64,000 bases of DNA. It comes from Polytrichum commune (lineage: Eukaryota; Streptophyta; Polytrichopsida; Polytrichales; Polytrichaceae). Made by a program: the position numbers and the translations under genes. This document shows positions 1 through 10,847 of the stretch, piece by piece (position 1 is the stretch's first letter; each line of letters starts with the position of its first letter). The DNA is taken from NCBI GenBank assembly GCA_950295325.1, contig OX485808.1, forward strand, positions 28,912,527 to 28,976,526, given 5' to 3'. The notes beneath the pieces are model-generated. The model did not search any database. It was not told where the DNA came from and saw only the letters and a program-made list of their open reading frames with translations.

Positions 1-2100
1 CAACTATTAATAATATGTCGGGATGGTGGTGTTGTGAGAAGTTGTGTCTAATGTGGTTGTTAATTATTATTTTTTTGAGACAGAAGGCCAACCGGGCCAA
101 CGCATGTGGTTGTTAATTAGGATGATAAGATTTAAGCTATCTTTGAAGATGTAGGTATCTAGTTGGGTGGTTTGGATGGCTTTGATGGTGAGGAGGATAG
201 TGTTGAGTTCCACGCATAGGATATGATAATAATGCAAGAATCTTTAGGCTATTTGGAAGTTGTTATTGGCCCGGGGTGGTATAAGCCTAAACCGGCTATG
301 TTTCTCTCTATGTTTTTCTTCCAAGTTTTTGTGGGGGGATTAAAAGAGCCATTTGTTTAAATACATCATTGTGGGCTATATTTTAGTGGGTGTATATGGT
401 GATATTTTTTTGGTAATGGTGTGGGTTTTTATTGTTCTTGTGGAGGGTAAACTCAAGGGATGTTTTTTTAGATGTTTGAATACATGATGTTGTGTTTTGT
501 TAGTGTTGGTTTGATTTGGAATCTTTCTATGTGAATGTTGTAGGCTTCATGTACAATGCGTTAGGTTGGGTGTGGTTTGTGTGGGGCATGGGGATTTTGT
601 TGGTTAGGGATGCATAGTATGGAGGTGATGGAGGGTTTTGATTGTTGGTAGTATTTTGGCCATTTTGATGTTGGGTCATATATAAAGGAGTGAGGGCGTA
701 TGATGACTAGGGTGTGTATATTTGGGTGTTGGTGTAGATGGAGTTGTTGTGCACACCTTTCTTTGTGGTTGACTTGAGGATGGTGATTGTGTTGGCATCT
801 TCTTTGGCTACCAATCATGTCTAATGTATTGCTTCCACAGTTATGGTGTGGTCTAATGGGTAGGCTAGTTCATTACCTAGCCATTTTGATGATTTGGCGT
901 GTTCTCTGATCGAAAAATGATGTCAGTGGTGCGTAGAGAGTTGTAGTGTTTAAATTGTGTTCCCACATGTTAGTGGGCATGAGAGTCAAGTACTAGGAGT
1001 GTGTTGTATGAAGGATTCTATGAGAAATTTCATAATTGCGGGGTGTATTGTGTGGTGTTGATTGACCATTTTTATGGTGTTTTGTTCTTTTCTTTGGCAT
1101 GATTGATATGCATAGTTGGCAAGCCAAAGGAATTTGGCGTTGAAGTCTTGGGTGGGGGTTGTAGGAATTTGGTAAGTTGTGGTAAATTGTCATTGGAGAA
1201 ACTATCCCATAGCCAATGTAGTCTTTCTATGGTGATTGTGGCGACATAGTTTCCATTTTCGTCAAATATGGGGGCTTTGGTGTCGTGGATTTGTATTGTG
1301 GGTTTCATTGTGAGGATGTCTTTATTTGAGTTTCATTTTTGGATTTTTAGTGTAAGGTTAATGATGTGGAGTGGTGGACTTATGGACCAAGTATCTTTGG
1401 ATTGGAATTGGTTAATGCATTTTTTAATAAACTTTGTATGTTTGTAATATGTAGTTCTTGTTATTATGGTTGTTGAGTAAGAGTAGGATGTGGTGTAACA
1501 TGATGTTGTCATGGTTACATAGGTTTGCTTTTCTCTCCATTTGAGGGTGTCTCCATGTGGCGTTTGCCATTGGCACATGTATAGTTGTTTGATGAATCGT
1601 GCTCCTCATTTGTCTGTTTAATGATGGTTTTGATGTCCTTAATTTAGTTGATTCACATTCCAAGGATGGCACGTGTTTGAGTGGTATTTGGAGTAACATG
1701 TGATTTATTTATTTAGGTGGTATTTGTATTGTGATCCCAAAGTCTACAGTAAAGAGGTGGGTGAGATGTTTGCTATGATGCTACGTATGTTACAAATTTC
1801 TTTGGCTAGGTTGTTGAGGACTTTGTCTTGTTTATTGAATGTTTGGTTTTGAGAGAGGGCCACATAGTATGTGTAGTTGATGCATGGTTTAAACACAATG
1901 TTTATTATTTTATCTTTTGTTTGAGCCTGGCCGGGGAGGTCATTAGGATTTTTATTTTATTTTTTAAGCTTTGTTTGTGGTTATTTCTTTTTTGGGATTA
2001 TCCACTTTAGAGGGTGACCAAATGTATCCCTAGATATGTGTAGAGTTTGGTTCAGGAGAGGATAGAAAATTGTTTATTTTTGTAGGTGGTGCTTTGGGCT
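1..2100. other. G/T-rich, strand-asymmetric spacer without a recognisable gene
   Basis: The plus strand is strongly enriched in G and T and poor in C over roughly 2 kb, unlike the balanced AT-rich spacers elsewhere. Short minus-strand open frames exist (for example 1072-1308, encoding a stretch with IHDTKAPIFDENGNYV), but they are interrupted and show no family motif I recognise. Such skew often marks the remains of a retroelement coding strand. I could not find LTRs, a primer-binding site or reverse-transcriptase motifs, so it stays unassigned. Confidence 0.35.
51..119 (-). mobile_element. 5'-truncated retroposon with 16-bp target-site duplication
   Basis: The 16-base sequence atgtggttgttaatta occurs at 51-66 and again, identical, at 104-119. 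Between them lies a 37-bp insert which, read on the minus strand, runs GGTTGGCCTTCTGTCTC followed by an A-rich tail. A long perfect target-site duplication plus an A-tail is the signature of LINE-type target-primed insertion, here reduced to the last few dozen bases of the source element. A sibling with the same 3' end lies at 52887-52960. Confidence 0.85.
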
Positions 2101-2960
2101 TGGATGTACGCTTCAAAGATATTTGGTTCAAGATTTGATTTGGTGGGAGAGCTTTTCATGGTGCATGTGGGGAGCTTGAGGCCTATGTAGGTCCAATCTG
2201 TGAACTATTAGACTTCATAGATTTATTGTTGGAGGTGCTTAATGTCATACTTCTATAACACATCTTAGAATGTGCAATTCAATATTGATAGACTCACCCT
2301 CACACACATTTAAAACATGTCATCTAAGTCTGCACCCTAAAACAAATGGTGCTCAAATCCACTCATTATTGAAAATTGTTATATTATTCTTGCTTAGCTT
2401 ATTCTACAATCTACAACAATCAAAAAGTCATCATTTTGCTTGGCACTTTTTGCAATAATAATATGCTAAGGATGATATGTTCCACTATCATGAAGAGAAC
2501 AAGAATGTGTTTTCTTCCCATAACCATGCCAAAGAATCTTCAACAAAAATGAACTCTCAAAATTCAAGTGAATAAGTGAATAAGTGTAGGCTTGTGACTT
2601 GGCAAAATGCATGAGCCTTGGGACTTGCACTTGGGACTTTGCCCTTCACAAATGGCTCCCCAAGTCCCATAAATTGCAGTTTTGTTCCATTTTTTTTATT
2701 CACTTCTAAGGCCCATGAAGTTGGCATTTTCTCTCTAAGTGGGACTTTGCAAAGTGGAACTTGGGACATAATGTAAAGCAATTGTTACTTATCCCCACAC
2801 AAAAGATGGGACATGATGTAAATGGGTAGCACAAACCCATAACCTATATGCCCTATGTAGATTTTGAAATATTTTAATCTAAAAATCCCATATAAAAATG
2901 AGATGTAATCCAAGCATTTTGAATTGCTTGGATCCTAAGTCCACTTCGAAAGGCTAAAAC
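2101..2960. other. AT-rich spacer, no gene seen
   Basis: Only short unrelated open frames are present. The right end contains taagtccactt. A related sequence recurs in inverted orientation just outside the right end of the next element (about 5236-5246), so the flanks of that element may belong to a larger repeat. Confidence 0.4.
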
Positions 2961-3542
2961 ACCAGTTTCGTTAAAAGTGCACATAAGCACGTGCATTTTT
3001 TTGGGGGATCATTTTTTAATATTTTATTCTCAACTTTTGGAATGATTGCACAATAAATTCGTACTTTGACACAAATACTTTCAAATATCATTAGTTTCAA
3101 ATAATTCCAAGACAAGGCTTATACAGTATATGACCATCATATTTATATTGTGTTTCATTTTTTTAGTAAAAAATTTTAGGTTATGAAATAAATCAAAGGA
3201 ATAAAACACATCCGTTTGTGCATAGCTTGAAATATATTATTTGTAAACCTAATGAAAAGTGCGACACATACACCTCACCCTTGGACCAAACACATGAAAA
3301 TAAATTGAAACTAAGTGACACACAACACTTGCTTCACCATAGAAGTAATAATATTGAAGTTAATGGTTCCAAAGAAAATAACGACATACTTGTATCATCT
3401 TATATTGAAATATCAATATATAATATAACAAATAATTTTCTTTCCAAACTATATATATCTATATAATAAAATATCAATATGAACTCAAATAGTTTTAACC
3501 ATCCAAAAAATTTAAACCTAACCCTAGAGAAAATATATTTTT

Positions 3543-3833
3543 TCATACATCTGAATGTACCAATGCATATTCTCCAAACTTTGTTGCTCCAAGTATACTA
3601 GCATTTACTTCAAGTTCTTCATCATGATTGAGTCCAAAACTTCGTTCAAGATGCTTGTCATCGTGTGTGAGAAACCATCCATAATCCTTAAAAGCATTCG
3701 AAGGCTTCAAATGTTTATTCGGGGGGGCCCTAGAAGGCCCACCTCCTTTGTCCCGCATGATATCACCTCTAACCTCACTTCCTACAAGCACGCATAAATC
3801 ATTTAAAGACATAAAAATATCCTCTAAACACAT
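3543..3833 (-). other. Coding-like 96-codon fragment inside the TIR element, unidentified
   Basis: This minus-strand frame encodes a compositionally normal protein stretch (DYGWFLTHDDKHLERSFGL, then acidic and hydrophobic residues). Most neighbouring frames are low-complexity instead. It lies wholly within the 2961-5204 element, so it could be a decayed transposase segment or a captured host exon. I recognise no domain or catalytic residue, and no start context or splice sites stand out. Confidence 0.2.
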
Positions 3834-4439
3834 TACATTTTATAGAATCACAATAAAATTCGATTTTCTCATTAAAGGTGAGGCATGTGCCTCACCTCTA
3901 AGCACAAGCTTAAGGAGAAATTCAGATTTCTTAAAGAGGGTGAGGCATTTATTACAAAAATCTCATTTTATGAATTACATGTATTAAATATATTGTAATT
4001 TTTTTTAATAATTAACAAATTGTGTTGTTTTAAAAAAAAAATTGTATTTAGATTTGAATCCCAAAAAATTGAAGAGTTAAAAAATTACCTGAATAGAATC
4101 TGAATTGAAGTACACTATGAATAAAGTTGAAAATAAACATAAAATATGATATTATTTGAATATAGAATAAGAGTTGGTATTGAAGCACCTATATAAGTTG
4201 AAAGTAGAGTCGAAAATCAGTTGAGCGGCAAAGGAAGACATTAGAGTTGTTGGAGAGTGAATTGAACGCAATAAGATGATAGAGAGCTGAAGGATAAAAA
4301 ATCTGCAGCAATAGGTTAGATGATGTAGTACTAGAAAAACTTCTGAACTTTGGAGGAATAACAATTAGAAGAAGGAGTGAAGAGGTATCATCGGAGAGAA
4401 ACAAGATGGCGCTGGAGTAAGAGTTGCAAGAGTAGGAGG

Positions 4440-4520
4440 CGCCGAAGTAGATCGGTGTTGGAGAAGAGCGGCGGTGGAGAAGAGCGGCGTTGGAAAAGAG
4501 CGGCGGCTGAAAAACTTGAC
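4440..4520. repeat. Short tandem repeat, unit about ttggagaagagcggcg
   Basis: Three to four imperfect copies of a unit ending in agagcggcg follow one another, locally GC-rich inside an AT-rich element. They are followed by ctaaccctaagcggcg. The block is part of the internal structure of the TIR element, and I infer no function. Confidence 0.55.
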
Positions 4521-4914
4521 CTAACCCTAAGCGGCGTTTTAGGTTAGTTCAAACGTTTATTTTTTAATCTTATATGTGTGGACAAACTTTGTATTGGTCT
4601 ATCATGCATAAATTTAAGAATTTACACTTGAATTTTTTTTAGGTGGGCCGGTGGCACTATTCTACTCATACCTAGCATATTTTAGTTTTTTGGAAATAAA
4701 ATATAATTTCTATAAATATTTAATTTAATATATATAAATATTATAAATACAACTTCAAAATATATTTTATTATAATATATATTATAAATAAAATATTTAC
4801 ATCAATATCCATATTTGTTCATATTCAATTCAAGTATTGTTCATTTTAATTTAGGGGTAACGGGAGGTTGTTTATGTTATATTCTCCCGTATTTGGTATT
4901 TACCCTTACATATT

Positions 4915-5125
4915 TTAGAGCGATGAAGCACATGCCACACCTTGTGGAGCCTTAACTAGTTTCTTTCAAGATTTAAAGGGGTGAGGCATATGCCACACCT
5001 TGTGGAGCCTTAATTGGTTTTTTCAAGATTTATAGGGGTGAGGTATATGCCACACCTTGTGGAGCCGTAATTAGTTTTTGTTCAAGTTTTAAGGGGGTGG
5101 GGCATATGCCTCACCTTGTGAAATT
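4915..5125. repeat. Four-copy degenerate tandem repeat, unit about 58 bp
   Basis: Four successive copies share tgaggcatatgccacacc, then ttgtggagccttaattggt and a T-rich linker with caagattt. They start near 4920, 4979, 5036 and 5096. The last copy reads gcctcacc instead of gccacacc, matching the near-palindrome ggtgaggcatgtgcctcacc at 3878-3897. Its position next to the right terminus fits subterminal transposase-binding repeats of the host element. Confidence 0.75.
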
Positions 5126-5433
5126 TTCATTGAAATCTATGCGTTTGCAATAATTTGTTCATGTGCACTTTTACATATTGAATTGCACTTTTAACGAAAC
5201 CGGTATTCTAAAGTAATAAGATGCAAGCATGGTAAAGTGGACTAAGAAAATGCTCCAGTATATTAAAACCATAAATGTTTTGGTCAAAGGCCTAGAAGTA
5301 GTAGCAAAACATTGTTTATATTGGATTTTTCTTAATGATGACCTCTATTGTTGTGTTAAATACTCAAATGTAGAATATCACGTTGAGATCTTTAATACTT
5401 AGCATCAAAAGTGATGCTCATAAGCAAATGATT

Positions 5434-6912
5434 CACTACAACAAAACATGTCTTTTACAACTGGGTTTTTCAACTTCTACAAGTGAGAAAACTAGGACTT
5501 TACTGCCGTGGAAAACGACCAGTCGCTTGAAACAAGCAGTAAAGTATGGTCGTAGTCATGTCGGACATGACGTTCCCAATGGCAGTGAAGTTTGGGGTGC
5601 TCCGCGTACTTTACTTCATAAAGTCATGTCCTACTTTACTACGTCTCGTCAATATAGGTAAGATAAGACACACGTCCATATAACTAAGCCTAGTGGACTC
5701 ATGGCACTAGCACCAGTCATGTATGGTGTTTTCACTTCACTACACAAAGTCATATCATGTGTAATGCATATACATACATTCCAAATTACTAGTCAACGTT
5801 AACAACATGGTTGAAACAAATATGTTTCCACGTGACGAAGATTAGTTGAATTAATTTTCCCACATTATTGTTTCCCATAATCGCGGACAACAATGTGGGA
5901 AGTCAATAACGTTACAATACTCAATATTTCATCCATTGAGGAAACTCTTAGGGAAGGAGGAATAACTTGACAAATGTTGCAGAGAGCTACAACAGCATCC
6001 CCCCACTGCCTTCATCAACTCGGTGGAGTAACCTTCACTAAGTTAAATGTTAGTGCTGTCAAAACTCCACTAAGTTAAATTAGGGAGGGTTCACACCTAT
6101 GGATAAGTCCTATTTTTAATTTCTAAATTCAACAACTTTAAATGGTGAAATAACCTGATTTTACATTAACCTTGATGTCATTTCATTCACACATACATGC
6201 AACTTTACCGAGGCATCATCTCTCTAGCGTGGGTTACTACTTTTGTTCACACATGGCCATCATTAAATTCACCTCGCATTGTCACATGTCATCAAGTCAA
6301 CGTCTCATTTGATCAAGACACTAAATATGATATTTAGTGTCATATGGTATTGTATGTCACTATGGTAACTTTTTGAATGACACTTCTTATGAATAAGTGA
6401 TCAAATAGTGTCATGGATGATGGATGAGTTCATCCATTTGGCCAAACCCTACCATCTCTTGTCAACAACTTGTGTTGAAATATTGTCATGGGTGATTGAA
6501 ATTTGGATGAAAAAACACTTATGTGGAGCATTCATGAATATGTTGGGTGTGTAGAAATGCCTTATTGTGTATAAATAGGTACATTTCATTATGAATTCAA
6601 CAAAGAGATGGGTGATTTTTTGTGAGTACTCAGTCTAAACCCTTGAAACATATGACACTTTGACTTGACAAATCCAAATCGACCACTTCACTACCCACAA
6701 TCATGCACGTTCTATTAGACGTTCCCAAACACGTTTACAAATGCGTTCCCAACTGAATTGTTGTCCCACTTCACTACCATGACTCCGCAAAGTTAATTCG
6801 GACATGAAATGAGCAAAGGTGGATTTCTATAATTCCTCCAATCATTGTTTATAGAAGTAAAAGACATGTAGTGAAGTGGGTGTTGGAATAAAAGACGTGT
6901 TTTGTTGTAGTG
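5434..6912. mobile_element. Non-autonomous CACTA (En/Spm-type) transposon, complete
   Basis: The left end reads CACTACAACAAAACATGTCT. The right end read inward on the other strand is CACTACAACAAAACACGTCT, one mismatch in 20. Both ends are bordered by the trinucleotide ATT (5431-5433 and 6913-6915), the 3-bp target duplication expected of CACTA elements. The 1,479-bp interior has clustered subterminal motifs of the types actttact and cttcactac near both ends, as is usual for this superfamily. No transposase frame is present, so it would depend on a helper element. Confidence 0.88.
6305..6535 (+). repeat. Dispersed repeat inside the CACTA element, second copy at 26586
   Basis: The segment beginning with acactaaatatgatatttag and running through atgaataagtga, the repeated gatgatgga motif and gattgaaatttggatga is closely matched by 26586-26787, in the same orientation. 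The second copy therefore records another insertion of the same or a related CACTA family, or a shared satellite. Confidence 0.75.
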
Positions 6913-7012
6913 ATTGAGTCTAGTTTTGGACGTAGATTTCATGACCTTAACCATTTTGAAGTTGGAATTTTTTTTTTAATTCCTTGAATTCATTATCTAC
7001 TTGAGGGCATCA

Positions 7013-7430
7013 TCAAAAAACTTTGTAGACAATCACTTGTTCAATATCACTTACTTGCACACCACTTGCATCGTCTTGTAAAATATGTAGGGTTTTCTTG
7101 AAATTTTTTGTCATCATAAATTGGTTGGCTCTGTAAATCAATATGTTTTTAAAATGTCTATGATTTGTTTCTTCACAAAATTCAAAGTTAGTACATACTA
7201 TTGAATCACTTTCACCTAACACTAGGTAGGGATCAAGAGCTGGCAACTTTACCATGTTTGCACCCAACAACAATGATTCAACACACAAATCAATCATACC
7301 ACGCCAAGTACATGCATCAAATAAAATGTTCAATACATGTGCAACTATCTCAACTTTAGTTCCATAACAAAGAAGTAGAAATTGGCCCTTTCAAAGATTA
7401 AGTTGTTCAAGAAAAACTTCGAAAAACACG
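7013..7430 (-). other. Coding-like fragment of unknown family
   Basis: A minus-strand frame of about 106 codons from 7333 continues upstream without a stop to about 7390. It encodes a varied protein stretch with motifs such as LDPYLVLGESDSIVC and NFEFCEETNHRHFKN. It ends in a proper stop at 7013. Its composition looks like once-translated sequence, but no domain is recognised. It lies 100 bp from the CACTA element, so it may be an exon of a degraded gene or transposon. There is no evidence of expression. Confidence 0.25.
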
Positions 7431-7576
7431 AAGATCATTGGAATTAATAATTAATGTGCTTACTGGGATTAATTGCAGAATGTATTTAATTAATTACTAA
7501 TGTAAGTGTCATTTTTAGAATGACAAAGACAATTTCAAATGGTAAGTCAAAAAAATTATAACCTTAATATTAATGA

Positions 7577-7778
7577 GGAATTTGTAATATTTTTGACCTC
7601 CAAGTTAATTACACACTTCACTGATGGTTTCACTTCCAAAATGAAATCCCAATCAATTGCTTATTTATTAATTGGGAGGAATTTGTAATATTTTTGACCT
7701 CCAAGTTAATTACACACTTCACTGATGGTTTCACTTCCAAAATGAAATCCCAATCAATTGCTTATTTATTAATTGGAA
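7577..7778. repeat. Tandem duplication, 2 x 101 bp
   Basis: The block starting ggaatttgtaatatttttga at 7577 restarts at 7678 with essentially no change and ends near 7778. The copies being this similar means the duplication is recent. No coding potential is seen. Confidence 0.92.
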
Positions 7779-7879
7779 GTGCACATATATATAGGATTAT
7801 AGATCTTGAAGGTGAAGTGCATTCAATATGGGATTTGTAGTCAAGTAGCCTTCAAGAATGCAAGGGCAATGTTTTTTTT

Positions 7880-8360
7880 CGAAGTTAGGTGTGGCGGGCA
7901 ACAATTTTCATTCTGGTTCATAAATTTCTCGAGGGGCTGTTCCAGCCCGGATCTGACCACCCCGAAGTTGTGCGTGGGTGTTTAACGCCCGCCATCTCAT
8001 TATATGTCCCACACTTTCACTCTATATGAGCTTCATAAATTATGGATCCCATGATCAAACTAGTATCTTACAATACACAAGGCTTTACATGGAAATAATT
8101 GAAGCTAAGATTCTAGTTGATCAAAGATTGTGAGGTATTGATAGTTGATTCTTTTATAAAGGAGTTGAAAGTTGAGCCGCAATAGACACAAGCTATTCTG
8201 GCCATGCCCACATTACAATAGCAGTTGGGCCTAACACATGGGTCCAGCTCCCGGGATAAACCTGGCCATGTCCCATTGCGGGGACGTGAATTTAGTAAAG
8301 CAAGTAAACAATTACAAACTATATGGTATGAAGTTCCACGATTAATCACATATTACTTCA
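7880..8360 (-). mobile_element. Possible decayed SINE-like sequence
   Basis: On the minus strand, GGTTTATCCCGGGAGCTGG followed by GACCCATGTGTTAGGCCC resembles the tRNA-derived head plus conserved body of plant SINEs, with the first part resembling a polymerase III B box. I did not find flanking target duplications or a clear tail. The call rests on resemblance only. Confidence 0.2.
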
Positions 8361-8399
8361 GTATATTTTATCTATATCAATAAACAGGACCCTATCCAA

Positions 8400-9110
8400 G
8401 GAAATTAGAGAGGGGGTCTATCATTTGGCATCGTTATTAAGGTGGCTTTGTAGTGGTGGTGCATATACAATTGAGGAGCTAGTCCAGGGGTGTGATATCT
8501 TGGGGCAATATCGTGGTTGGGCCATGCCATGGTATTCTATAATCTATATTGTACATTAATGAATTAGACAAACATCGCATGCAATGAAGAAAACATCAAA
8601 CCTAAACAATTGGAACATTTTTTGCAAGACATGAAGATAATTCCTAAATAAACTGAACTCCTTTGCATTCGACTCGCATGATTTACATAGTCCTAGCATG
8701 TGGAAAATCAGAATGAAATGCAGAGTGTGCTCATCGAAGACTGTACCATGACTTTAGGTCTCTGTTGCAGTCACAAATTTGAACATCGATTAGCAAAAGT
8801 GCAGGGCAAATTCCCTGAACCCAATGTTATTTAGAAATTGGACACCTCCAAAACATAATTCGACATCAATGACAAAATTATCAACAAGTACTGCCTCAAC
8901 ATCTAAGAGCTGGTCAGCTTCCACATTCACTCATCGACGTGACGGCCTTTGCACTGGTGATTCAAGTTCGGCATAGATGCCCGCCATGGTCCTCCATATA
9001 ATGAGGGAGCCTGAAATCTGAAGCGGGGGAAACGCATGCCATGTCGAAAGCTACACTGGAAACAACAACACCGACAAGAAATTAGTTGTAATGAGAAAAT
9101 GCTCTGGAAA
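8400..9110. other. Spacer, no gene seen
   Basis: Mixed-composition spacer with only short open frames and no repeats or RNA genes that I could recognise. It lies downstream of the minus-strand remnant at 9116-9788. Confidence 0.35.
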
Positions 9111-9115
9111 CTTCA

Positions 9116-9788
9116 TCAAGATAGTTCCAAAAGGTTCGACGACGCACTTTTCAATTCATCGAGGTTAGATGTAGGGCTCTCCGGACATTCATGAGTGATG
9201 TGCTTATCAGAATCTGATTCGGACTCCTCATCTTCCATCATGTCTACCTTATGAATCAATGAAACAATGACCAAATTATGGTCATCAGGGTCGGGAGAAA
9301 AACCAAATAAATCTCTCCCCACAGCTTGACAAGCCTAAATTGTAGCATCTGCACAGAAATCCAAAAGCAGAATTTGAAGATTGCATCTGAAGGCAAATGA
9401 GAAGTGAAACTGATTATACTTAAATTTAGTGAATTGAGGATCACATGCAGTGACATCGAGGTCAACAATGACATCGTACTCCTTGCTACGACATTGAAGA
9501 AAACCTAACATAAATGTTGGGGCTTTCTCATGAGCACCCCTTCAAGGCAAGCCAACACTGGACTTGGTCAACTTGTGATTCTCCACATTGTTCCAAATGA
9601 TGCCCCCTCGAAGGAGTCGAACTCCAAAGTAATGTCACCGCATGCAAGGTTCAAGGATGGAGAGCAACACTTTTTGTTGACATGGTTAACAATCACCTTC
9701 GGAAAAGGCACCGAAAAAGCATTCACCCTTGAACCCCGAATCCAAAGCCATGTGGAGGTTCCGGTGGTATACTCTCTTCATCCGTCAT
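9116..9788 (-). pseudogene. Decayed protein-coding remnant, family not identified
   Basis: Reading the minus strand from an ATG at 9788, coding-like segments follow one another but in different frames. They are MTDEESIPPEPPHGFGFGVQ, then (after a one-base shift at GGGTGA) VNAFSVPFPKVIVNHVNKK, later CRSKEYDVIVDLDVTACD, and finally AVGRDLFGFSPDPDDHN with an acidic serine-rich tail ending at 9116. In-frame stops interrupt near 9572 and 9349. Some breaks could be introns (a tttag lies just before the last block), but the clustered shifts fit a pseudogene better. I do not recognise the parent family. The length (about 215 codons) suggests a small single-domain protein. Confidence 0.5.
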
Positions 9789-10119
9789 TGTTGCCACTAA
9801 ACCCAATGCCAATTTTTCAAACCTAATCTAATATAGTTGCACTTCAAAAATTATCGCTGCCACCCAAAATCTATATTGTAAATGCTATAATATACTATGT
9901 AAAACACTTTTGAAGTAAGTGTTTACAAATCACAACCGTTTTCAAAAAGTTATGCCGTAATCCAAACAATTTATACCAATCCATGGTTTCCGCACTAGAG
10001 GCACAACTAACCACATGCCACTCAAATGTAGGTGTCGAATTAAGAAATAATCGAATTAGGGTTTCCTACCTCAACTTAATTTGCAAGCTATGACTTGATG
10101 CTAATATAACTTAGATCAA

Positions 10120-10502
10120 AACATGTGCAAATAGTGTAAGGTAGATGTGTGTTATTTGAATAATTTTTTCAATTCCTTTTTGTCTACACTCGCTTTTTGT
10201 AGGATATGAAACATGCAAATAGTGTGAGTTGATTAGCAAATCCAAATTGTGTCCTTAATCACATGTGACTCATAATTTTTGAAGTTCACATGAACATCTA
10301 ATTGATTAGCAAAGTGAAGATTCCCATGCTTATTAAGTGGTCATATAACTTAATCCCCACACACACACACAATCGTGTTGACTACTAAGTGTAGAATGGT
10401 TAGCATATTTTGAGCATGTAATTCAATGTTTTTGGAACACATGTCTATTCAGTGTCCGTTTGTAGATCCACACCCATCCACATACCACTCAAATGTAGGT
10501 GT
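10120..10502 (+). repeat. Dispersed repeat family R1, copy 1
   Basis: This segment shares ordered blocks with 42030-42385: ttgtaggatatgaaac, gattagcaaatccaaat, catataa, agaatggttag.atattttgag, and the closing cacataccactcaaat.taggtgt. Inverted, partial copies lie at 55735-55950 and 57535-57725. Four copies in 64 kb indicate an amplified element. No coding capacity or clear terminal repeats were seen. Confidence 0.75.
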
Positions 10503-10689
10503 GCAAGTAGTGAGGAAATGCAGAGGAAGCTACAGTGACGAGTGACTGGAGGTTTGCCTGCATGAACAGGCGAGAATCAATCACAGAATTTGGCGAAAAT
10601 ATGAGAAGTAGATTTGTAATCTAACAAATGCCTGTCTCGGATGACATTCGCACAGAAACACTGTCCCAGGCTGAAGACTCAGTGCAACA

Positions 10690-10847
10690 CACACTCAGAT
10701 TTTCGAGAAGGAATGCCGTATCAAGTGCTTTCTTTACATTCTCAACCTCTGTTACATTGTGTACATTGTTTTACATGCCACTGGCAACAATTTGATCCGT
10801 CCTACCGCCTGAGAAAAATTGCATCGAGATTCACATACTTAACGAAC
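10690..10847 (-). other. Conserved 3' flank of the lumenal-protein paralogues (copy A)
   Basis: A block with acattctcaacc, ttgttacattgtgtac, and tttacatgccactggca follows the stop codon of copy A. Equivalent blocks follow copy B (about 15965-16034) and copy C (about 17850-17982). The three genes therefore share homologous 3' untranslated or flanking sequence, and each duplication unit extended past the coding region. Confidence 0.7.

Larger units (their letters stand above)
2961..5204. mobile_element. Putative 2.2-kb DNA transposon with terminal inverted repeats
   Basis: ACCAGTTTCGTTAAAAGTGC starts at 2961, and the inverse of ACCGGTTTCGTTAAAAGTGC ends at 5204. These 21-bp inverted termini differ at one position and lie about 2.24 kb apart. 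The inverted match continues weakly outward to a possible TA dinucleotide on each side, but the target-site duplication is not certain. The inside is AT-rich and carries repeated motifs of the type GTGAGGCATATGCC (3878, 3940, 4922, 4981, 5038, 5098), as in subterminal repeats of class II elements. No transposase is recognisable, so it would be non-autonomous. Confidence 0.55.

Noticed and set aside
4915-5125. CRISPR-like array
   Set aside because: The direct repeats are degenerate and contiguous without unique spacers, and the context is a plant transposon.
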